From the NCBI GenBank assembly GCA_964017235.1, contig OZ024938.1, forward strand, positions 57,713,816-57,777,815: a stretch of DNA of 64,000 bases. Direction: 5' to 3'. Both the position numbers and the translations under genes were made by a program. Position 1 is the stretch's first letter; every line of letters starts with the position of its first letter. Below the pieces are notes generated by a model. The model searched no databases. It was not told the origin of the DNA and saw nothing but the letters and a program-made list of their open reading frames with translations. Below are positions 55,627 through 64,000 of the stretch, one piece after another. This stretch comes from Sabellastarte sp. h YS-2021 (taxonomy: Eukaryota; Annelida; Polychaeta; Sabellida; Sabellidae).

Positions 55627-56699
55627 AGCCGCTTTTACAAAAGGACTAAGCCTAATCTAAGAGTTAAAGTTAGGACTTTTGTCTTAGACTTAGGCTATGT
55701 TTGAGGTCTTAGATTTAGCGGATTTCACAAAGCAGCTGAGTCTAAGCTTTGGCTAAATCATTTACTTAAGCTAAGTCTACCTGTTGCTGGCTCTAACTTT
55801 TTATAAATAAAGACCTAAATATGGTATTCATGTACATTTTCTCCACTTCAAAATTAGAAACAGCAAAAAATAAGTTCAAATATATTAGAACACCTTCTTT
55901 AAGTAGTCTTTGGAAGTTTCAATGTGGTTAAAAGGTTTTCCATTGCAAATCATCATTTTTTCTTGTGCCCCATTTTTCTCGCCGGCTGAACCGTGCCCCC
56001 AGGTCGCCCCATTTCATCCGAGTTGTTCACACTACAGGCAGACGATCACTGGTTATACACATTTTTAACCATTAATAACAGTCGGATGATGACAGTACCA
56101 CAAACATTGGTGACCGAGAGACAACCTCCACTAACCTCAACTCACTTTCAGCAGCCGTCGAACAAACACGTGGCGAAATGACCAATACCTTAACTCACCT
56201 TATGTTGCTGTATTACATCAAAAGACGACCGAATCACAACCTTATGTACACCATAGACCACATCTTCGGTTACTGTAGTCAGAAATTTATACGCACATGC
56301 ACAAAACCATCTGCGCATGCCCACGGTACAGAAATCAGAGGCGGAAAAACTTTAGTAGGACTCGTAAGGTAACGGATCATTTGCCACTGACTCACAAGGT
56401 TGCATACGGATATCAGGCAGTGATCCAAGGACAAGGACGTTTCCCCAAACGTGAGTTACTGAGGGTGATACCGCCTGTAGTGCGAATTGGGTTTAAGATA
56501 AAATTAATCAGAAAAAGCATATATGCCATTGGTAGTATATTTTGAGTGGAAATAAAGAATCACATGCCATAGTAAACCCATAGTCGCTAAGTCACCCTCT
56601 GAGAAGTTGACATAAATCCCACACTTAGCTAAGACAAAAGGCTCAGATTTATCTTCATGACTAAGCCTAAGTCTAAGACTCTTTGTGAAACCATCGCCA
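55627..56699. mobile_element. TTTCACAAAG inverted-repeat DNA element, long copy (about 1.07 kb)
   Basis: The left end agccgcttttacaaaaggac and the complement of the right end GGCGATGGTTTCACAAAGAG match the ends of the 45386-45927 element. The subterminal parts are also shared ('taagagttaaagttagga', 'gatttcacaaagcagctga', 'aagacaaaaggctcagattt'). It is twice as long because its middle (about 55955-56545) holds extra CpG-richer DNA absent from the short copy. It is probably either a less-deleted derivative of the parent transposon or a copy with an insertion. Confidence 0.82.
55955..56545. other. CpG-rich core inside the long inverted-repeat element
   Basis: Unlike its AT-rich surroundings, this part is rich in CG and has a promoter-like cluster on the minus strand: gggcatgcgcagatgg, tgtgcatgtgcgtataaatt (NRF1-like words followed by a TATA-like box, 56275-56323). 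An 82-codon plus frame (56297-56545, including VAYGYQAVIQGQGRFPKREL) shows no domain I recognise. It could be a remnant of the parent transposon's promoter and first exon, or captured host DNA. Confidence 0.4.
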
Positions 56700-57899
56700 G
56701 ATATTTCTGTATTTATAATGGAAATGTGACCAGACTGACATATTTAGCACAGAGCTATAATTACTTTGCTTATATAAGGTCATGTGACCAGATTGACGTA
56801 TCTATCACCTAGGTATAATGACTGTACATAATGGAACATGTGATTTGATTTCAACTTTTGAAATCAACTGATATAGCACTGAGATATAATTGTATATTTT
56901 GTCGAGTTTGGAGTCTTTTAATTTTGTTTTGATTTTTTAAAAGCTTTACTCTATCAATTTCAGTTGTCAGTCAGTCATTGAATATTTATATGCTGGACGT
57001 AGGGCCTCTCTTCAAATCTGCAACCTAAGTGGTAAATTATATATATACACAAGTTTCACTGAATTCACTATGATTTGTGAGAATGTCATATCTAAAGGAC
57101 AAAGGTTATTCTTTGAAATAGGGGGAGTGATACCCCATCTTGAAATATCTTTGAAGCGCGAGAGGGATACTAAGCACTTAACATATATATGTGAAAATCT
57201 CTTTAATGGAAAATTGTTATATCGTTTTGTTCTCCTAATTTAACCATCCCCTGGAATATACTCAGAAATGTCACCTCCTTCTCTGGACAAATTTAGAACG
57301 GTTCTGGAGTATATATTGGTTTTGTGTGTCCACATTTAGAACTCTTAGAGGGTCTGTCTTGACACCTTGTCAATATTGCAACTCTACAAGACAAACACCC
57401 TTTAGTGGTGTGCAATTAATAAAACACAATGACCTCCTCATTTAGTGGCATTATGGAGCTTTGATTATTATATTACCTTGCTCATATGATTATAATTCTA
57501 ACTTCCCAGATTCACACTCTTCCGATAAGATACCTTGATACATACAAACACCACAAAACTACCACTGTAACTCATTTATAATAAAATTACAGTTGAAATT
57601 GGTATTTATTTTGATGTTACCAAAGGTCTGCTAAAAGCCTGGACACATACAACCTATCAGATATGAAGCAATATAATAAAAATACTGAGAATTGAACCCT
57701 TTTCAAACTTAAATAAATGACTATAAAAATGTCCAAATCAGAACACTAATTTGGGTGATATGTTTATTTTAATTGAGGTTCTTTGGAGTATACCAATGAA
57801 ACCCACCAGTCCTATGAGATTTGGAGTATACTTCAAAATATAAGTCCTTTGATATTATCATATAATATACAATTGCCAGTGTTCAAGTTTATTATCATC
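56700..57899. other. No recognised feature
   Basis: AT-rich. The first part has two related phrases, 'atgtgaccagactgacatat' and 'atgtgaccagattgacgtat', about 60 bp apart (near 56724 and 56783), a possible old duplication. Confidence 0.4.
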
Positions 57900-58560
57900 C
57901 CAGTGTAAATGATCTCATCATAGAATACTAAGTTATCATCACATAAAGTTATTATCACATTAAGCTATGATTTCATTAAGTTACCATCACAATAAACAAT
58001 CACCACATAAAATTGGTACAAACAGAGACGTATTAAGTCATCACATCAGGTTCTTTCATGTAAGATTTCATTGTCACATAACAGGGGCACGTTGAGTTAT
58101 CAGTTACGTTTTGCATGTAATGATCTTTATGGCCACCTCAAGGAAGCATGCTAAGTTATCGGATCAGTTTGGTCTTTACACTTTTTACAGCCATATCATA
58201 GTAGCATAGTAGCACATAAAGTTACTGGATCAGTTTTGTTCATACAAGCTTTTAAGTGACATTACTGAAACATATTTTATTGGATCAAATTGATCATAAC
58301 CGCCTCTACAGTCACTGCATATAGGCAGATTAAGTTACCGGATCAGTATGGTAGATAGCCACATTGTGGAGGCACAATAACTTATTGGATCAATTTGGCT
58401 CATACACGCCTTCATGGTCACACCATAAAGGCATATTAAGTTACTGAGTGAGTTTAGTTCATGCAAGCCTTTACGATCAAACCATAGAGGAACATTAAGT
58501 TATCGGATAAGTCTGGCTCATACAATCCTTTACAGTCACAGCATAGAGACACAAACTGTA
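57900..58560. repeat. Degenerate minisatellite, about 60-bp period
   Basis: The landmark ttaagttaccggatcagt and its variants (ctaagttatcggatcagttt, taaagttactggatcag, ttaagttatcggataagt) recurs near 58151, 58217, 58330, 58436 and 58495. Weaker copies run back to 57900. Between landmarks lie 'catacaagcctttacagtca' and accatagaggcaca. Units differ by about a quarter. Unrelated in sequence to the 60-bp array at 7.4-8.9 kb. Confidence 0.78.
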
Positions 58561-59931
58561 CATACTGTACTGGACTGCATATAAAACTGACAGGACTACA
58601 CTACTACACCCAGAAAAAGACTCACAGGAGAATTGGGAATCAGGTATAAGGGGAAAAAAATAATAAAAACTTTGTACTATAGAGTCAAAGAGACATATCA
58701 GTATGTGTGTGGCTATAAATATACTTAGCCCAGAACCTGCATTTGGACTCAAATATTTGGCCATAACATAATTAATAGTCCTATTTTTGGAGAAAAAAAA
58801 GCTTTGAACTTGTTCTTATCCAATTTAGAATATCTTCATACATGCTGGTATTTTAAGGCCAATATCCATCAACGTTGATTCGATACAAGACCGGACCATA
58901 CCTTTTGCTGATGAAGTTGGAAATAATACAACATAATTTGCTTTTCAGATGATTGGACACAGGTTTGGAATAATTACCAGGGTAACAATATAATACCTTA
59001 CTGGTGATATAAAATGATTTTGACTTTTAAGAATTTTACCTGAATCATAAGGTGTCTTCAGCATATAGCTTACACATCTGTTTAAAATTGTAATAACTTT
59101 CTTATTTCTGGCCAAATTGTAAAGTTTTTTTGTATCAGTGTCTTTGGGTAAGGAGAATGTTAGTCACTTGACAGCTTGGGGTTTACTAGACAGTCGGGAT
59201 GGGTCAATTAGAGCTCTGAGTCCTTTGGTACAAGATGTTGTGTTGAGTACAAATATACAATACAATACAATACAAAGGCTACCTGTGTCTCAGCTTGTTG
59301 TGTTAGATCGTGTTGTATCGGATTGGTGTTTTAGCAGGCAATGGCAGTGGACTTAGAATGTGTAATTCTGTAAATCCATAATGATAAAAATAAGGTGTAG
59401 TAATGGATGATATAACTTCTGTAAAATTAACAATTTTGAAAAGAAAATGAAGCAAATGTGATCGATGGTTCAGTTTGACTGAGGAATGCAACGCATACTC
59501 ATTGCTCAAGTTTATCTACTGAAAACAACTGTTCATTTTCCTGTTTCAGATTGTAGTACATTTTAATGATACTTACTAATCTAATCAAATTTATGAATTC
59601 TTCAGTTTGTCATTAGGACTGCCCAATTTTGTAAATAGTGTCCACCAGTTGCCTCTTAGATACTGTAGTATGTTTAAAGTGGCTACACTTGTCCACAAGT
59701 TTCTCAGCAGTTGTCATCTAACTAACTTGAAACCATTTGTGATCCCCATGTGGCAGTAATCACAACGCAAGGTAAAGAAGAGCAAGCAGAAGGCTTCTGG
59801 AGGCTTCCTTGCTTTAGTACCTAAATTAGGCTATATTTGTCACAGCCTTTTTATTTCCATTCCTCAAATATGGAACTACTATACTTATTATAATAAAAAT
59901 GACCTATGAAGATGATATATATAATGATATA
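58561..59931. other. No recognised feature
   Basis: AT-rich, with a short (ataca)n run at about 59255-59275. Frames at 58495-58764 (minus) and 59138-59356 lack domains. Confidence 0.45.
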
Positions 59932-60166
59932 TGTATTTTATTTGGATTTTACGTGGCTTTCAACACTGTACAGGTCATATCATGACGGGTAGTTGGAAGG
60001 GCAGAGGAAACCAGTACACTGAGTTGGTCAAGGTTTTGTACTGTAAACTGCCGACTTACAGCAAGAAACTAGCAGCTTTCCCACTCGAGGTTGGGCCAGG
60101 ATTCGAACTCCAATCTTAGAGGTGGGAGGCGAGGGTGTTACCACTTTGCCACTGTGGCCCCAGATG
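59932..60166 (-). mobile_element. SINE-A, full-length with probable 9-bp target-site duplication
   Basis: Antisense order: ttttatttggattttacgtg, 'tgagttggtcaaggttttgt', B-box side 'aggattcgaactccaat' and 'accactttgccactgtggcc' cc at the head end. The flanking repeat aatgatata (59923-59931 and 60167-60175) is short and the left flank is itself atat-rich, so the duplication is less certain than in other copies. Confidence 0.92.
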
Positions 60167-60175
60167 AATGATATA

Positions 60176-62329
60176 AAACTTGTGCTATGTATTCGGATAA
60201 TATAGTCGTCTTTGTGATATATTAAATGAAAATGTTATTCTGGAAGAATTCCTACTGTATCATTGTTGATCCATATCGGAAGTTCATATGATGCCGTCTG
60301 ATTTTAAAGGTTGGATAGCTTTAAAACAAAACCTAACTTGAAGATTAAATGCAAAGGTGTAATTGAGATGCACAAAAACACAAAAATTGAAGTTAGGTCA
60401 AGTTAGGGTTATAAAATTCAATAACAACTACTTTGCTATTAGAGATCCTTTAAAGCCTTGATCAGCTACACTTTTTATTGATGGCAAAACTCAAAACAAG
60501 TGGCAGCTTTACAACCTTTTTTCACACTCCACTCAGTTTTTTTGTCCAACCACTTTATTTAGTAGCTTTTAGTAAAATAATTATGGCACTTTATAATGCA
60601 TTACACAAATATTTGGCCCATTGTTATGTCAACAAAACCCCTGCCACCTCTGAAAATCAAAGCTTAATAAAAAGCTGCATCCATGAAAGTTATTTTTATC
60701 TTCTATTAATCCATATGGACATTACACCAATTATGGTCATCACACATAATAAGAAACTTATTAAAATGATACTTTTAACTTTAATCGTGAGTAAAGACGA
60801 AAATATAAGTTTTTATTCTGTCTTTCTGAGTAATTTTTAAACACAGACAATACAAACTACATAATTGATTACAATCCCCACTGCTAATAAAGACAAATTG
60901 GTCTGATTTTTTTATATGAAGGGGCCAAAGACTTTATAAGGGAAGGAGAGGACTTCATCTATGTTGTGTGGCCACTAAAGTTCAAGGCAGGGCTTTGTGT
61001 GGGAATTAAGTACACATCCCCAGGGCCAATAACAGAAATATATGGGATTATTATTATTATTATTCCATCAGTATTGCAAAAAGCAGATAACAATATTCCT
61101 AAAAATCTACTTATGAGGTCAAAGGTCATATAGACAAGTAAAAGTGCAACAGAAACATATATTCCATCAGTATGTGGGACAATTATTCAATTGAAGGTGG
61201 TTATTATTATTCTCCTGGCAAATTTATTCTATTATAATAATAACCTGTAGTACCTGAATGAGCCAAAACCCTCCCCTAGGGACCCAGAACTACATATCAG
61301 GCAAAACTCCTACAGAAATTCTGGAGTGTCAATACAGATCCAGGTCAATATTTTACCTATATTATATTATGTCATGGAAGTACCAGAAAAGATCTCCATT
61401 TGTTGTGGTAGATTTAGAACAATTTAGAAGTTGTTATTTCCATGACAGTGACTTTTGTTTTACATATGCCATTTTAGAAAATGTCAGATTTTAACATCTA
61501 GACACATTAGACCACAAAAGTGTGAAAAGGCCTTAAAATCTGCCATACAATAAAGACACATTGGGTTTTAACGTTGATCTCCCGTGAACCTATCGGTTCT
61601 AGCAGCCTCACCTGGGGCATTTCCTTAGGTCAACATAAATATCCAATTTGTGTTAACAGCTAATAAACACTGTTAGGTGAAAAACCTTCTATTAATAGCA
61701 ATACGCGTGGGAAATCCATTATTTTGGATTAAAGTTATCGTAAGTAAGCTATTGTCCTCCTGCAAAAGAGAAGGTCTTATTACACATGACCCCAGCACAA
61801 TGACCATACGAGGGAGGCCACCCCCTCTAGTATAATATTCCCTTTTAGAATTTTACAAAAAAAACCCTCTTGTATGGGAAACTTGAGCTACATTAACCCC
61901 CATTGGCATCATATATACATGAAAGGAAAAATTTACCTGGACAAAGGTTTGAACTAGACATGTCATATATTTGCTTGATAGCCCGAACCTTAAATATACA
62001 TGTATGGTTGAATTTGATATATGATATTTATATACTTGACATTTTCAGCCCTATTATGGTGGCTTGTGTGTTATGTATTACTCAATTGAAAACTTGACTG
62101 CCTAAAGGCTGAAACAGACACCGAAAGTTATTGAGAAATCCCAGGAGTGCTACACATATATCAAAAGGTTAGAAATAAACTCCCTTTTTGGAAGCTTTGT
62201 CATATTCACTGTATGAATTTGAATTAAAACATTGGGGATAAAAGTCAGTTTGAACATGTGGATCAATAAAATAGAAAATGTTTCAAAATCAAGAGATGTT
62301 CTAAATGTGCATAAAATAAGTAGTCCGTG
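60176..62329. other. No recognised feature
   Basis: About 2.1 kb, AT-rich, with (att)n runs near 61048-61063 and 61200-61210. The 120-codon frame at 60478-60840 has no domain and biased composition; I do not call it a gene. Confidence 0.4.
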
Positions 62330-62980
62330 TTAAATATGAATTCAAGTTAAATTTTGTTATTCAAGTTAGCTAACTTGAATATTCCAGTTAGTAACTTGAA
62401 TATTCCAGTTACTAACTGGTATATTCAAGTTAGCTAACTGGTATATTCAAGTTAGCTAACTGGTATGTTCCAGTTACCTAAGTTGTATATTGAAGTTAAC
62501 TAACTGGTACATTCAAGTTAGTCAACTCGTATGTTCAAGTTAGTAACTGGTATTTCTCAGTTATTAACTCGTATGTTCCAGTTAGCTAACTTGTATATTC
62601 TGGTTACTAACTCGTATATTCCAGTTACTAACTCATATATTCAAGTTAGCTAACTTGTATGTTCAAGTTAGCTAACTTGTATATTCAAGTTAGCTTACTC
62701 GTATATTCAAGTTACTAACTTGTGTATTCTAGTTAGCTAACTGGTACATTCCAGTTAATAACTTAAATATTCAAGTTACTATATCGTATATTCCAGTTAC
62801 TAACTGCTATATTCAAGTTAGTTAACTGGTATATTCAGTTGCCTAAGTTTTACATTCAAGTTAGCTAACTGGTACATTCAAGTATACTCCAGTTCTTAAC
62901 TTGTATATTCCAGTTAGCTAACTCGTATATTCTAGTTATTAACTCGTATATTCCAGTTACTAACTCATATATTCAAGTTA
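62330..62980. repeat. 22-bp palindromic minisatellite (about 30 units)
   Basis: The unit is ttcaagttagctaactggtata (with a common ccagttactaactcgtata variant), 20-22 bp long, in about 30 head-to-tail copies. Each full unit centres on the palindrome gttagctaac. Variation is concentrated at a few positions (aa/cc before gtta, cttg/ctgg/ctcg after taa), so several interleaved unit types coexist. It encodes no credible protein. Confidence 0.93.
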
Positions 62981-63719
62981 TATGAAAAAAGTCCAGAGCT
63001 TCCGTACATTTTGGACAGCACTAAAATGAAATTTGTCCTAGCCCCCCCCCCCCCCCCCCCCCCCCCCCCAAAAAAAAGTCACCAGTCAAACATCCACTGG
63101 CCAAATGTCCACCAGCTAATATGCATTGGATAAATGTCCACCTTCTAAATGTCCACCTACCAAATGTCTTCATTCAACAGTAGTGTAAGAAATGAAAATA
63201 TTGTTAATCTGGTAATCAGTGGTGGTGGTTCTAATGTATGTAAATGTGTAAATGTTACATCTCAAACTATCAGCTGAAGAAAAGTTGACATGTGGCCCAC
63301 CTATTATGTATTATGTCTAAAGTAAGATTGACTATTAGTATTCCTAAGATTTATTGTGTATCAGATGTTATTCATGCTATTTATATGAAGGATCTACTCA
63401 GTAGGTAGTAAATATTCCCAGAAGTATAATAATTTGACTTAAGGTGTTTATTTGAACATTATTTAAAGTTCTTAAAATTTGAGTAACATGGTGTACTTGT
63501 TTTAAGCATATAATTACTCTTTCTGTTATGTTCTCAGATTCGTTGCTAATTTTTCTTTTCTTTTATATTAGCATAGTTTAATTTTTACTATTCACCATGT
63601 GCTGTATCTGACCTAACAGGTTGCCAGATATAAGTCAACAGTTTTTTTGCATTCTTTGTTTAAATTTGGATTTTTTTTGCTTGTTATTCAAACAAAATGA
63701 TGGATTATAAGAGTAAAAC
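62981..63719. other. No recognised feature; 28-base C run
   Basis: Contains a 28-base C run (63042-63069) followed by seven A. Short 'aaatgtccacc' words at 63103-63166 repeat three to four times (about 20 bp apart), a small decayed tandem. The rest is AT-rich. Confidence 0.5.
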
Positions 63720-63825
63720 ATCCCTCATTAGACATATATAAAAAATATATGTCACTCATGAATATGAGCAATATAATACTCTTGCTACACATTCCTATGA
63801 CATTATCATCTTCATTTTTGACATA
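63720..63825 (+). repeat. Interspersed repeat shared with 11370-11460
   Basis: 'cattagacatatataaaaaa' tatatgtcactcatg, 'actcttgctacacattcc' and atgacattatc follow the order of the 11370 copy with about a fifth of positions changed. Confidence 0.5.
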
Positions 63826-64000
63826 TATATTTTTTTCTGTTATTCCGGAGGAACTACATGTATTATATACCTTTGTCTATAAAAAAGCATAAATAATAAC
63901 TGCATAAAAATCAGGCCAAAACTCAAGAAAAAACTTTACTGTCAAATACAAATATGACATTAGATATTATCTCCCGTTGCTTACGTCATTACTGTTTACA

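Noticed and set aside
60478..60840. 120-codon plus-strand frame as a gene
   Set aside because: No domain, biased AT-rich composition, no splice or promoter context; length is within chance for this AT content.
62330..62980. CRISPR-like array
   Set aside because: Head-to-tail units of 20-22 bp with no unique spacers, in animal DNA; it is a minisatellite.
62330..62980. Interstitial telomere repeat (gttag words)
   Set aside because: The unit is 22 bp and palindromic, not a TTAGGG-type hexamer array.

Overview
This is eukaryotic DNA, very probably from a marine invertebrate animal. It is AT-rich, with no bacterial gene density, no long conserved reading frames and no operons. It is instead dense in short interspersed repeats (SINEs with tRNA-like and 5S-rRNA-like heads), 5'-truncated non-LTR retrotransposons of the CR1/L2 type, small inverted-repeat DNA elements and minisatellites. 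Tails of the form gacgtaaaaccccaa + aaat repeats suggest a lophotrochozoan such as a mollusc, but that is a weak inference and the species cannot be fixed from the window.

I found no convincing intact host gene. The long ATG-initiated reading frames are almost all repeat-derived: the 247-codon frame near 46 kb is a minisatellite, and those near 13, 19-20, 43-44 and 51 kb are reverse-transcriptase remnants. Two weak candidate exons remain, both on the minus strand: 24965-25213, which has splice-like borders but internal lesions, and a cysteine-rich stretch below 2087. The window is best read as intergenic or intronic DNA.

Layout. 0-6.1 kb: SINEs A, B and C, several with target-site duplications, then a 5S-derived SINE. 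7.4-8.9 kb: a degenerate 60-bp repeat array split by about 410 bp of unrelated DNA. 11.6-15.5 kb: LINE 3' ends and SINEs. 18.7-20.6 kb: SINE-A, two overlapping copies of the same RT region, a SINE-A tail and a full-length SINE-A. 23.6-24.4 kb: a LINE remnant holding a 248-bp hairpin element and a 5S-SINE. 26.2-26.7 kb and 33.4-33.8 kb: SINE-A inserted into older opposite-strand SINE-A. 28.5-29.2 kb: GC-rich inverted-repeat element. 35.3 kb: 45-bp array. 37.6-41.2 kb: SINE-A cluster. 43.0-44.8 kb: 106-bp array interrupted by LINEs. 45.4-47.3 kb: inverted-repeat element, 41-bp minisatellite with a 166-bp higher-order repeat, and a LINE C-terminus with a Cys/His motif. 51-53.5 kb: degraded LINE RT and a candidate solo LTR. 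54.5-56.7 kb: R-family repeats, TAATG hairpin and a second inverted-repeat element carrying a CpG-rich core. 57.9-58.6 kb: 60-bp array. 62.3-63.1 kb: 22-bp palindromic minisatellite, then a 28-base C run.

How the parts relate: SINE-A and SINE-B have different heads but the same short 3' end, which points to one LINE machinery mobilising both; no LINE with that end is present here. Nesting gives a relative order: CR1/L2 fragments are older than the 5S-SINE and the hairpin element, and there were at least two waves of SINE-A.
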